This document shows positions 53,018 through 60,892 of a stretch of DNA of 64,000 nucleotides, piece by piece. The notes under the pieces were generated by a model. That model did not search any database. It saw nothing but the letters and a program-made list of their open reading frames with translations, and had not been told where the DNA came from. The DNA is taken from contig NZ_JAJKLK010000001.1 of assembly GCF_020982545.1 (NCBI RefSeq), positions 310,001 through 374,000 on the forward strand, read 5' to 3'. Source of the stretch: Streptomyces sp. MNU76. Lineage in GTDB: Bacteria > Actinomycetota > Actinomycetes > Streptomycetales > Streptomycetaceae. The position numbers were made by a program, and so were the translations under genes. How positions within the stretch are numbered: the stretch's first letter is position 1; every line of letters starts with the position of its first letter.

Positions 53018-53347
53018 TCACCGGTTGATGTCTGTGCCAGCGGGCGGCTGTGGCTGGGTGGGCAGCACTCGTACGACGGAGGTGGGGGCCGCGAGCTCTT
53101 GGCGAAGCTGCCGGTTGTCCAGGGTCAGCTGGTGGACGGCGCGGACGAGGGCTTCGCGGTCAGCGCGGAGTTCGGTGAGCTCCTGCCGATCTGCTGCGCG
53201 GAGTTCCTTGAGTTTCACGACTTGTTTGCGCAGTCGTACTTCAGCTTCGGCAGGTTGGGCCTTCTGGCGGACCGCGGCGTAGAAATCGCTTTTCAGTGGG
53301 CGTTTGATGTTGATTCGCTCTGACCGTTTCAATGCACTTTGCCGCAT
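53018..53347 (-). pseudogene. Truncated DUF6262 (TnpC-like) transposition accessory protein
   Basis: 109 residues, largely one coiled coil (RQKAQPAEAEVRLRKQVVKL and ELTELRADREALVRAVHQLT). The sequence FYAAVRQKA...AEAEVRLRKQVVKLxELRAADRxEL is typical of DUF6262 proteins that accompany Tn554-like tyrosine recombinases. The usual N-terminal HTH-like part is reduced to a few residues (MRQSALKRSERINIKRP), so an internal deletion is likely. No recombinase genes remain nearby. Confidence 0.6.
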
Positions 53348-53689
53348 TTATCGCCAACGTGTGTGGCCTGAAATGCCTGGAAGCTCCCTGCCGGTAGGGA
53401 GCTTCCGCCCCATTCTTAAACCAGACGGAATCCAGCACCGAGAGGTGGATCAAACGGGCGCACGGGCCGGAACCCGAAAGGCTGTAAAAGCGCATGCAAG
53501 GTGCGAATCGACCCAAAGATTGTTGGCCGCAGAAGCGACTTGGCACCGCAAAGCATCCCTAAACGCCCACTAAGAACACCCTGCTGCTCGCCCCCGTTGC
53601 TGCACTGTTGCGATCCACCGTGCGAGACGGATCCAGCGCGAACTTGCAAGAACCTAGAATCCGCTGGTGGGCTGGGTAATTGAGCGCCG
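53348..53689. other. Gene-free stretch with one hairpin
   Basis: No credible gene. A hairpin, GGAAGCTCCCT (53380-53390) with AGGGAGCTTCC (53397-53407), lies near the left. The remaining sequence is less GC-rich and probably decayed mobile DNA. Confidence 0.5.
53380..53407. terminator. Perfect 11-bp hairpin
   Basis: GGAAGCTCCCT pairs with AGGGAGCTTCC over a 6-base loop. It may be a leftover terminator from a lost gene. Confidence 0.45.
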
Positions 53690-54055
53690 GGCAGCCGGAC
53701 CAGGCCGGTTCCGAGCGAAGTGCCGCCCATCCGCTGGATGAACGGCTGGCCGCCCAGTACATTCTCGCCCTGTACCGCTGCGGCCGGCAGGCCGACGCCC
53801 TCGCCCACTACCGGCAGCTGCGCGAAGTGTTCGCCGAGGAACTCGGCATCGACCCAGGGCAAGAGCTGCAGAGCCTGCACCAGGCAATCCTCAGCGGGGA
53901 CGCGGAGCTGAGCGCGCCGACGGCCCAAACCACCGACCGGCGGCCGGCTGAGGTGGCCTGGGCCGTCCAGTGCCAACTGCCACTGGCCGCGCCGAGCTTC
54001 GCCGGACGGGCCGAACTCATCCATCGCCTCAAGGAGTTACTGACCCCGACCGCGA
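53690..54055 (+). pseudogene. SARP/AfsR-type regulator fragment (BTAD domain)
   Basis: The frame reads HPLDERLAAQYILALYRCG, DALAHYRQLREVFAEELGID and PGQELQSLHQAILSGD, the end of a bacterial transcriptional activator domain, followed by LAAPSFAGRAELIHRLKELL, the beginning of an NB-ARC domain. The N-terminal OmpR-like DNA-binding part and nearly the whole ATPase are missing. It is joined directly to an acetyltransferase fragment. Confidence 0.7.
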
Positions 54056-54065
54056 CGGTGCCCGC

Positions 54066-54380
54066 GTCGACGACGTGGACATCCGCATAGGCAACGATGT
54101 CATGATCGCGCCCAGCGTGACGCTGGCCACGACGGGGCATCCCGTGCACCCCTCGCGCCGCGCCGACTTCGGACGCTTCTCGGAGCCGATCGTGATCGAG
54201 GACAAGGTCTGGATCGGCAGCAACGTGGTCGTCCTGCCCGGCGTCCGGATCGGCTACGGCTCGGTCATCGGCGCCGGCAGCGTCGTCAGCCGCGACATCC
54301 CGCCGATGACCGTCGCGCTGGGCACGCCGTGCCGGGTGGTTCGCGCCATCACGGACGAGGACCTCACCACCCGGTCATGA
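54066..54380 (+). pseudogene. Sugar O-acetyltransferase C-terminal fragment (LbH hexapeptide)
   Basis: About 100 residues of a left-handed beta-helix: IRIGNDVMIAPSVTLATTGHP, EPIVIEDKVWIGSNVVVLPG, VRIGYGSVIGAGSVVSRDIP and PPMTVALGTPCRVVRAI. This is the end of LacA/maltose O-acetyltransferase-type enzymes; the N-terminal half with the rest of the acceptor site is missing. It is fused to the SARP fragment at about 54060, another recombination scar. The ATG at 53970 is in unrelated sequence. Confidence 0.72.
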
Positions 54381-54386
54381 ACCGAC

Positions 54387-55331
54387 TCACCACTCCCGCA
54401 CCCGGCGCCCCGCGCCCTGCGGCTGCTCTCGGGGGCGGCGACGCTGGGGTTCGAAGAGGGACGCGGGGGCGGAGTCGTCGGGGTGCTGGAGCGGAACGTC
54501 CGGGCGGTCGGCCCGCCAGGGCTGGCGGGATTGCCGGGGCTCTTGCCGCTCGCGCTCCCGTTCCCGCTGCCGGGTGGCCGTGCGGTCCCACTCGCCCTCG
54601 CCCAGCACGAGCAGCGGGTCGAACATCACGACGACGCCCGCCAGGAGCAGGAAGATGACGGGGCCGATGAGCATGGGCAGGAGGATCGTCGTGGGCGATT
54701 CGCCGGTGAACGTGCCGCCGGTGGTGCCGTGCAGGTGCACACCGACCGCGGCCATGCCCGTGTAGTGCATGCCGGACACGGCCACCCCCATCACCAGGCT
54801 GGCCCCCAGGCTGGTCAGGAAGCCCCGGATCGACACGGCCGCCCAGAGCGCGGCGGTCGCGGCGACGATGGCGATGCCCACGGAGAGGGCGACGACGGCG
54901 ATGTCGTACTGGATGTAGCCGTTCAACTGGATGGCCGCCATGCCCAGGTAGTGCATGGCGGCCACGCCGAGGCCCGTGACGGATCCCGCCGTGCAGAGGG
55001 TGGACCTGCTGACGCCGCGGTAGCCCACGGCGAACACCCCGATGCCGACGACGGTGATGGCGACGGCGAGGCTGAGCACCGTCAGTCCGACGTCGTAGTG
55101 GATGGGGCTTTCCTTCACCCGGAAGCCGACCATCGCGATGAAGTGCATCGTCCAGATGCCGCAGCCGATGCTCGCGGCCCCCAGGGCCAGCCAACCGGGC
55201 TTCCAGGAGCGCTCGTTGTAGACCGACCTGACCACACAGCGCAGTCCGAGCGCGGCGCCCAGGCAGGCCATGACATAGGCGGCCACCGGGGTGACCGCAC
55301 CGTAGCTGAAACCGTCGACCGTGCCTTGCAT
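54387..55331 (-). CDS. MHYT-domain integral membrane sensor
   Basis: 314 residues from ATG 55331, with GGGGGG nine bases upstream; upstream extension to 55493 is not needed. Seven hydrophobic helices carry three MHYT-type motifs: IWTMHFIAMVG, VAAMHYLGMAA and SGMHYTGMAAVG, believed to bind copper or another metal and sense O2, CO or NO. The C-terminal 75 residues are a charged, Arg/Gln/Pro-rich cytoplasmic tail with no output domain (no GGDEF or EAL). A partner that reads its signal is not evident nearby. Confidence 0.9.
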   Translation of the reverse strand: MQGTVDGFSYGAVTPVAAYVMACLGAALGLRCVVRSVYNERSWKPGWLALGAASIGCGIWTMHFIAMVGFRVKESPIHYDVGLTVLSLAVAITVVGIGVFAVGYRGVSRSTLCTAGSVTGLGVAAMHYLGMAAIQLNGYIQYDIAVVALSVGIAIVAATAALWAAVSIRGFLTSLGASLVMGVAVSGMHYTGMAAVGVHLHGTTGGTFTGESPTTILLPMLIGPVIFLLLAGVVVMFDPLLVLGEGEWDRTATRQRERERERQEPRQSRQPWRADRPDVPLQHPDDSAPASLFEPQRRRPREQPQGAGRRVREW

Positions 55332-55507
55332 ATACCAAATCCCCCCGATACATGGCCAGTTGCGCAGTGGCTGGTTGCGGGAGGCAAGTCTGCTGCAAGC
55401 GCGTACCGGAGCGCTCCGTTTTCCAAGAGTTACTGTCGGTATCTGCTCGGCGAGTGATCGGCTTTGGGTGACTCGATACTGATTCGCGGTCAAATTCCGC
55501 GACGCAC

Positions 55508-55541
55508 ATGGCCTGAGCTTGAGTTTTCAAGCTCAGGCCAT
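55508..55541. terminator. Perfect 15-bp hairpin between isomerase and MHYT gene
   Basis: ATGGCCTGAGCTTGA (55508-55522) pairs perfectly with TCAAGCTCAGGCCAT (55527-55541) around a 4-base loop. It lies 23 bases downstream of the isomerase stop on the minus strand. Confidence 0.85.
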
Positions 55542-55564
55542 GGGTTGACGGCAGGTGGTCGGTG

Positions 55565-56371
55565 TTACGCCGCGTCGTTGAGGAGCCGCCCGAGGTGCTC
55601 CCGTCCCGCCGCGAGCAGCTCCGGCAGCGGCGCGGCCGCCTCGTACCACCGCTTCTCGTACTCCCAGCAGAGCCAGCCGTCCCACTCCTTGCGGGAGAGG
55701 AGTTCGACGCACTCGCCGAGCGGGAGCACGCCCGCGCCGAGCGCGAGCGGGGTGGTGTCCTCGGCGGAGGCGATGTCCTTGACCTGGACGTAGCCGAGGA
55801 AGGGGGAGAGGGCGGCGTAGGACTCGGCGGGCTGTTCGCCGCCGAGCCAGGTGTGCATCACGTCCCAGAGCGCACCGACGCTGCCGTGGCCGACCGGACC
55901 GAGCACCCGGATGGCGTCGGCGCCGGTCCGGTGCGAGTCGTGGGTCTCCAGCAGGACGCGTACGCCCCGGTCGGCGGCGTCCTCGGCCGCCGTGCCGAGC
56001 CGCCGTGCGGCGATCGCGTCGGCCTCCTCCACGCTCTGGCCGCCGGCCAGGTCGGCGCCGGGGAAGACACGGACGAACGGGGCGCCCAGGTCCCGGGCCA
56101 GGTCGAGGAGGGCGCGGATCTCGTCCAGCACAGGACCGTCCTCGCCGGGCGCGGCGACCCGCGCGTAACCGGCGACCCCGAGGATCTCCACGCCCGCCGC
56201 CTTGAACTCGGCCACCACCTCGGCCCGTTCACCGGCCCCGATGCCCGGATGCACCGGCTCCTCGGGATGGGCGCGCAGTTCGACACCGTGATAGCCGTGC
56301 GTCGCGGCGAGCCGCACGACGTCGGCGATGGGAAGACCGGGAACACCGAGGGTGGAGAACGCGAGTTTCAT
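55565..56371 (-). CDS. Sugar phosphate isomerase/epimerase (AP-endonuclease-2/xylose isomerase-like barrel)
   Basis: 268 residues from ATG 56371 (MKLAFSTLGVPGLPIADV). It has a TIM barrel of the AP_endonuc_2 family: GYHGVELRAHPEEP, VEILGVAGYARVA, APFVRVFPGADLAGGQS, VRVLLETHDSHRTGA with metal-site Glu, GALWDVMHTWLGGE with Asp/His, and YVQVKDI...KEWDGWLCWEYEKRW near the end. Such proteins isomerise or epimerise sugars and inositols. The Gfo/Idh/MocA gene at the right end of the window is a usual partner class but is 7 kb away. Extension to 56563 includes repeat-derived sequence and is rejected. Confidence 0.9.
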   Translation of the reverse strand: MKLAFSTLGVPGLPIADVVRLAATHGYHGVELRAHPEEPVHPGIGAGERAEVVAEFKAAGVEILGVAGYARVAAPGEDGPVLDEIRALLDLARDLGAPFVRVFPGADLAGGQSVEEADAIAARRLGTAAEDAADRGVRVLLETHDSHRTGADAIRVLGPVGHGSVGALWDVMHTWLGGEQPAESYAALSPFLGYVQVKDIASAEDTTPLALGAGVLPLGECVELLSRKEWDGWLCWEYEKRWYEAAAPLPELLAAGREHLGRLLNDAA

Positions 56372-56521
56372 GCCTTCGCACCGTACACGCCGGCCGGTAC
56401 GGCGCGGCACCCGCCGGGGTGGGCGGGCCGAGGGCGCCGTACGGCGGACACCGCGGTCGCGCGGGTGGTGGGCGCGCAGGTGTTCGACGCCGGCCGAACT
56501 GCAGCCGGGCCCGAGGCATTC

Positions 56522-56550
56522 AGGGGCGCGGGGGAACTGCGCGAGAGGCC
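56522..56550. repeat. Dispersed Streptomyces repeat, single arm
   Basis: AGGGGCGCGGGGGAACTGCG with CGAGAGGCC, the complement orientation of the family described at 39387, with one extra G. It lies between the isomerase start and the Rieske oxidoreductase end. Confidence 0.65.
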
Positions 56551-56594
56551 CCCCGGCACGCACCCACGCAGTGTGGCCCGCATGCCCGGCCGCC

Positions 56595-58131
56595 TCAGAT
56601 GTCCCGCCGCTCCAGCGGCTTCGTCGCCGGGCCCTGGACGATGCGGCCCTCGGTGTCGAAGCGGGAGCCGTGGCAGGGGCACTCCCAGGCGCGTTCGGCG
56701 CGGTTGAAGCCGACCAGGCAGCCCATGTGCGTACAGCGGGCGGAGACGGCGTGGAGCGAGCCGGCCTCGTCGCGGTGGACCGCGCACGGATGGCCGCCGA
56801 CCCGGACGACCGCGCCGTCCCCGGGGGCGATGGCCTCCACGGAGTTGCCCCCGGCCGCGCCGATCCGGTCGCCGACGAAGTGCCGGGCCACCTGCGCCTG
56901 GTGCTTGAGGAAACTCGGCGCCTCCCGCATCGCGCTGAGCACCCGGCGCGGGTCGTACAGGTCGCTCCACGGCGACTTGTGCCCGGTGATCTGCTCGGCC
57001 AGCAGCCGCCCGGCCATGATGCCGCCGCTCATGCCCCAGCCGCCGAACCCGGTCGCCACCCAGCTGTGCCGGCTGCCCGCGTGGAAGGGACCGACGAGGG
57101 GGACGGAGTCGGTGGAGTCGTTGTCCTGGGTGGCCCAGCGGTGCGTGAAGTCGAGAGGGCCGAAGCGCTCGGTGGCCCAGTCCGCCAGCAGCCCGAACCG
57201 TTCGTCGACATCGGCGGTGCCCGGCGTGAAGTGCTCCCCGGTGACGATCAGCAGCCGCCGCCCCTCGTCGTACGGGTCGTCGTACGGGGCGGTCCGCACC
57301 GAACGGGTGCGCTGCTCCTGCGTGATGTACATGCCGTGCGGGTCGGCCTCGGCCGGGACCGGCGCGGCCAGGACGAGTTCGCGGCGCGAGGAGAGCCGGG
57401 TGAAGAGCAGCGCCCGGTCGAAGACGGGGTAGTGCGTGGCGACGACGACGTCCCCGGCGGTCACCGTGAACCCGGCCTCGGTCGTCAGCCGGCACGGCGA
57501 CCCCTCCTTGAGCCGCACCACCCGCGTCCCCTCGTGCACGGCCGCGCCCTGCCGCACCAGATCGTCGACCAGGGCGAGGAGATACCTACGGGGATGGAAC
57601 TGCGCCTGCTCCGCGACCCGCACCGCCCCCGCGACCGGGAACGGCAGCCCTGTCTCCGTCACGAACTCGGCCGGCAGCCCGGCCTCCCGCGCCGCCTCCG
57701 CCTCGGCCCGCAGCTCCGCGACGCCCCCCTCGTCCTCGGCGTACGTGTAGGACGCCGCGTCCTCCCAGTCGCAGGCGATCCCCAGCTCCTCCACCACCTC
57801 GGCGGCGTGCCGGATCGCCTCGGTCTGCGACCGCGCGTACAGCGCGGCGGCCTCCGCGCCCCGGGTCCGCCGCAGCCGGTCGTAGATCAGCGTGTGCTGG
57901 GCGGTCACCTTGGCGGTCGTGTGCCCGGTGACGCCGGCGGCGACCCGGTCCGCCTCCAGCAGGCCACGCGCCGCCCCCGCCGCGCCAGCTCCCACGCCGT
58001 ACTGATCCCGCGATCCCCGCCCCCACCACCGCCACGTCGACGACCAGCTCCCCGTCCAACGCCGGGTACGCGCCCTCCTGCGGGGCGCTCTCGATCCAGT
58101 ACGACTTCTGCTCCGGCTGCTTGTGCTGCAT
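56595..58131 (-). pseudogene. FAD-dependent oxidoreductase with C-terminal Rieske domain, frameshifted in this sequence
   Basis: ATG 58131 starts MQHKQPEQKSYWIES; the FAD P-loop VVDVAVVGAGIAG is in that frame. The next 17 residues (ISTAWELARRGRRVA) are in a second frame, and the remainder (LLEADRVAAGVTGHTTAKVTAQHTLIYDRL onward) is in a third. Two one-base additions in G/C runs between 57970 and 58015 restore a DAO-fold enzyme of about 510 residues. It ends with a Rieske [2Fe-2S] domain: SARCTHMGCLVG and CPCHGSRFDTEG. The protein is likely an electron-transferring oxidase or reductase. It lies 15 bases behind a CDGSH gene on the same strand. Confidence 0.85.
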
Positions 58132-58146
58132 GGCTCGGGGGTCCCT

Positions 58147-58467
58147 TCAGTCGGACGGCGGCTGGGTACGGCGCTGGTCGGCGGCGGCTGCGGCTGCGGT
58201 GGGGTCGGTGCCGGTGGGCCCGGTGGTGCCGCTGAGGGCGGCGCCCTTGGTGGGCCCGCGTTCAGCGGCGGTGGTCCGGCGCCGGTGGCTGGTGTCGCAC
58301 CACGGGTAGATACGGCTGCGGCGGCAGGTGCACAGGGCCACGCAGAAGCGGTCGGACGACACGGTCGTCCCGTCCTCCAGCGTGACCTCGACCGGCCCTT
58401 CGACGAGAAGCGGACCGGGGCGACGCTGCAGGGTGACGCGGCGGCGTCCGGCGGGAACGTTCGACAC
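58147..58467 (-). CDS. CDGSH iron-sulfur domain protein
   Basis: 106 residues from ATG 58467. The CDGSH-type motif is CTCRRSRIYPWCDTSH, giving the three Cys and one His that hold a redox-active, pH-labile [2Fe-2S] cluster. Preceding sequence (PLLVEGPVEVTLEDGTTVSSDRFCVALC) is the usual beta strand part. The last 40 residues are a low-complexity Ala/Thr/Gly/Pro tail. It sits between a haem-oxygenase-like diiron protein and a Rieske-FAD oxidoreductase, all on one strand, suggesting an electron-transfer chain. Confidence 0.9.
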   Translation of the reverse strand: MSNVPAGRRRVTLQRRPGPLLVEGPVEVTLEDGTTVSSDRFCVALCTCRRSRIYPWCDTSHRRRTTAAERGPTKGAALSGTTGPTGTDPTAAAAAADQRRTQPPSD

Positions 58468-58520
58468 GGATGATCACCAACTTCTTCCTTCTCGCGGACG
58501 ACTCCCGGAGGCCCGCCCGC

Positions 58521-58640
58521 CGACCGCCGTACCGTCGACCGCCGTACCGTCGACCGCCGTACCGTCGACCGCCGTACCGTCGACCGCCGTACCGTCGACC
58601 GCCGTACCGTCGACCGCCGTACCGTCGACCGTCGTGCCAT
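58521..58640. repeat. 15-bp minisatellite between two operon genes
   Basis: Seven perfect tandem copies of CGACCGCCGTACCGT run from 58521 to 58625, followed by an eighth with three changes. Each junction makes a GTCGAC palindrome. The array fills most of the 215-base gap between the diiron-protein stop and the CDGSH start. Confidence 0.95.
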
Positions 58641-58682
58641 CGACGCGGCCCTCCGCCCCCCGGGGGGCATGATCCGTCCTCC

Positions 58683-59678
58683 TCAGACCGGTGTACGAAG
58701 TGACGACCGGCCCGCTCGCCACGCTCCGAGGAGACGGTGGGCCAGGGCGTCCTCCAGGTGATTGGTGGCGTCGACGCCGAAGGCGACGTCGGCGTCCAGC
58801 TGAGGCTCCTCCTCCAGCAGCCCGGCGACGACCTCCCGCCGTACGACCTGCTCGTGCACGGCGTCGGCCTCGACATGCTCGTCGTAGAAGTGCTCGGCGG
58901 CGGCGCCTGCCCCGGTCCGCCGCATGGCGCGGGCGAGCCGGCGGGAGCCGGGGGAGGAGGTGATCTCGACCGTCGCGAAGTGGCCCACCAGGGCGCCGCG
59001 CAGGGCCCGGTGCAGGCCGAAGAGGGACATCAGGTTCACGAGGGCGAGCGCCTCGGCCCCGGCGGCGTCCACATAGCGGCCGTACGTCGGGTCGAGCCCG
59101 AGATCGGTCATGAGGCCGGCGAAGAGGCGTGCGTGCACGCGTTCGGCGCGGCCCCCGCCGAACTCGTCGAACTCGACGGCGGCCATTCCTGCCTTGGCCC
59201 GCCCCCACAGCCGGGGCAGCACCCAGGCGTGCGGGTCGGCCTCCTTGAGGTGGTACAGAGACCGCTGCGCCGCGTACTCGCGCACCTGCCACAGTTCGCC
59301 CTCGTCCTGGAGGAAGTCGCCGACCCCGCCGCCGTCGCCGCCGGCCGGTTCCACGAGGAGGTCGTCCAGGGCTTCCCGGGCACTCACGTGCCGGGTGGCC
59401 CGGTCGCGCAGGCTTTCGAGGAACGGCCACTCCAGGGCCGCCCGGCAGCGCAGCAGCTCCGGGTCCCATTCGAGGTCGGCGTCGACGTCGGCGAAGCCTC
59501 GGTAGTGCAGTTCGTAGCAGAGGTAGAGGGCGAGCTGGAGGTCGTCGCCGAAGGGGTCGGCCCCGGCGATCTCCCGGCTCGTGGGCGGGGGCCCCGCGCC
59601 CCGCAGAGACCGCGTGACGGCAGCCGAAACGGCCCCCCTGCTCTCCGGCAGCACCGGCCCTGCCACCTGGGTCTCCAT
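58683..59678 (-). CDS. Iron-containing redox enzyme (haem-oxygenase-like diiron family)
   Basis: 331 residues from ATG 59678; a GTG at 59702 would add eight. All-helical protein of the haem-oxygenase-like diiron oxidase group. Candidate metal ligands are Glu/His in SLYHLKEADPH, the VEFDEFGGGRAERVHARLF helix, and HFYDEHVEADAVHEQVV. Related enzymes carry out N-oxygenation or C-C cleavage with O2, and need iron-sulfur or flavin electron donors. The two downstream genes (CDGSH protein and Rieske-FAD enzyme) could supply electrons. The substrate is unknown. Confidence 0.88.
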   Translation of the reverse strand: METQVAGPVLPESRGAVSAAVTRSLRGAGPPPTSREIAGADPFGDDLQLALYLCYELHYRGFADVDADLEWDPELLRCRAALEWPFLESLRDRATRHVSAREALDDLLVEPAGGDGGGVGDFLQDEGELWQVREYAAQRSLYHLKEADPHAWVLPRLWGRAKAGMAAVEFDEFGGGRAERVHARLFAGLMTDLGLDPTYGRYVDAAGAEALALVNLMSLFGLHRALRGALVGHFATVEITSSPGSRRLARAMRRTGAGAAAEHFYDEHVEADAVHEQVVRREVVAGLLEEEPQLDADVAFGVDATNHLEDALAHRLLGAWRAGRSSLRTPV

Positions 59679-59727
59679 GCGCGCCGAGTACCCGTGAACC
59701 ACGAGCTACTCACCGGCCGCCCAAGCG

Positions 59728-59758
59728 AAGGGGGCTCCCCTCGGAGGGGAGCCCCCTT
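59728..59758 (-). terminator. Perfect 13-bp terminator hairpin
   Basis: AAGGGGGCTCCCC (59728-59740) pairs with GGGGAGCCCCCTT (59746-59758) around a 5-base loop, between csbD and the diiron-enzyme gene. Confidence 0.85.
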
Positions 59759-59879
59759 CCACACCTGCCCCGCGACCAAGGCCGGCGGCCCAGGGACCGG
59801 AGCCCTCGGGGCGCCGCCCAGCAGCGGCAGAACCAGGCACTGACCACAGCCACTGGCCGTAGGCCACTGGTCGGTGGCG

Positions 59880-60089
59880 TCAGATGCCGTCGCGTCGCCC
59901 CGGGCGCTGCGGCTCGCGCGTGCGCTCCTGCACTCGCTCCTGCGCCTTGCCCTTCATCTTCTTCGCCTCGCCGCGCGCCTGCTGCATCTTGCCCTCGGCC
60001 TGCTGCGTGCGGTCGCCGGTGACCTTCCCGGTCATCTCCTTGGCCTTGCCCTTGATCTTGTCCATGTTGCCCTTGTCCTTGGCAGCCAT
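59880..60089 (-). CDS. CsbD family stress protein
   Basis: 69 residues from ATG 60089, with AAGGAGG seven bases upstream. The sequence is almost entirely charged and helical, rich in Lys, Gly and Gln: MDKIKGKAKEMTGKVTGDR, then AEGKMQQARGEAKKMKGKAQ. This is the CsbD pattern. CsbD-type proteins are induced by general stress (sigma-B class) in Gram-positive bacteria and have no known enzyme activity. A strong hairpin follows the gene. Confidence 0.93.
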   Translation of the reverse strand: MAAKDKGNMDKIKGKAKEMTGKVTGDRTQQAEGKMQQARGEAKKMKGKAQERVQERTREPQRPGRRDGI

Positions 60090-60140
60090 GGTGTCCTCCT
60101 TGTTGGGGGGTGACTTTCCCGCCCAACGTACGGCGCGCCG

Positions 60141-60882
60141 GTGACCCTCGCGCGTCGAAGCGTCACGTTCCGTGAAACCCCGAGCTCAGCCGAACGCGAT
60201 GCGCTCGATCTATTCTTCGGCCGGCAGCGGGGGACCTCCGAGGTGGCCGAACTGGTGCGTGGGAACAAGGCGGTGACCCTGGTCGGCCCGTCCGGCTCGG
60301 GCAAGTCCTCGCTGGCGATGGCGGGTGTCGTCCCCCGGCTGCGCGGGGACGGTTACGAGGCTGTCGTCCTGCGCCCCGACCTCCTCCCACGGCAGCCCGC
60401 TGACCGCGCTCGCCGCCGCCCTGCTCCCGTTGCTCGAACCGGGCCTGTCCGAGGTGGACAGCCTGGAGAAGACCCAGAAACTGGCCGCCGTCCTGCGGGG
60501 CGACGGGAGATCCGGGCTCCACTCGACCGTGACCACCGTCCTGAACTGGACGGGCGCCCGGAGTCTGCTGCTGGTGGTCGACCAGTGCGAGGAGGCGCTC
60601 GCCGCCCCGGACCAGGAGGTCGCCGAGCTCGCCGACCTCCTCGCCGTCGGGAGCCTGCCCGACGCGGTACGGGTCCTCATCACCCTGCGCGCCGACTTCC
60701 TGGACCCGGCGCTCGCCACTCCCTCCCTGGGCCCGCTGGCCGGACACCGCATCCGCCCCCTGTTCCTGCGCCCCGACAACTGGGCCGAAGCCCTCTGCCG
60801 GGTCCTCGGCGGCAGCGACCTCACCGCAGAGGAACGCGGCAGCCAGCCCGTGCCCGTGCCGTCCGAGCCCGTAGGCCCGTGA
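60141..60882 (+). pseudogene. Truncated, frameshifted STAND-type ATPase
   Basis: Begins with DLFFGRQRGTSEVAELV and a P-loop (TLVGPSGSGKSSLAMAGVVPRL) in one frame. It continues from about 60375 in another (SPLTALAAALLPLLEP, LLLVVDQCEEAL for Walker B, RVLITLRADFLDPAL). One extra C near 60374 would explain the shift. The reading ends at 60882 soon after the ATPase core. Full nSTAND1 proteins extend for a further 600 or more residues with WD40 or other sensor repeats, which are absent. It also lacks the common N-terminal effector domain. Confidence 0.75.
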
Positions 60883-60892
60883 ACGGCCCGTC

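Noticed and set aside
53970..54380. Complete acetyltransferase starting at 53970
   Set aside because: The first 30 residues come from the SARP fragment in another frame; only the C-terminal beta-helix is genuine.
58521..58640. Possible CRISPR array
   Set aside because: The 15-bp units are directly adjacent without spacers, so it is a minisatellite.
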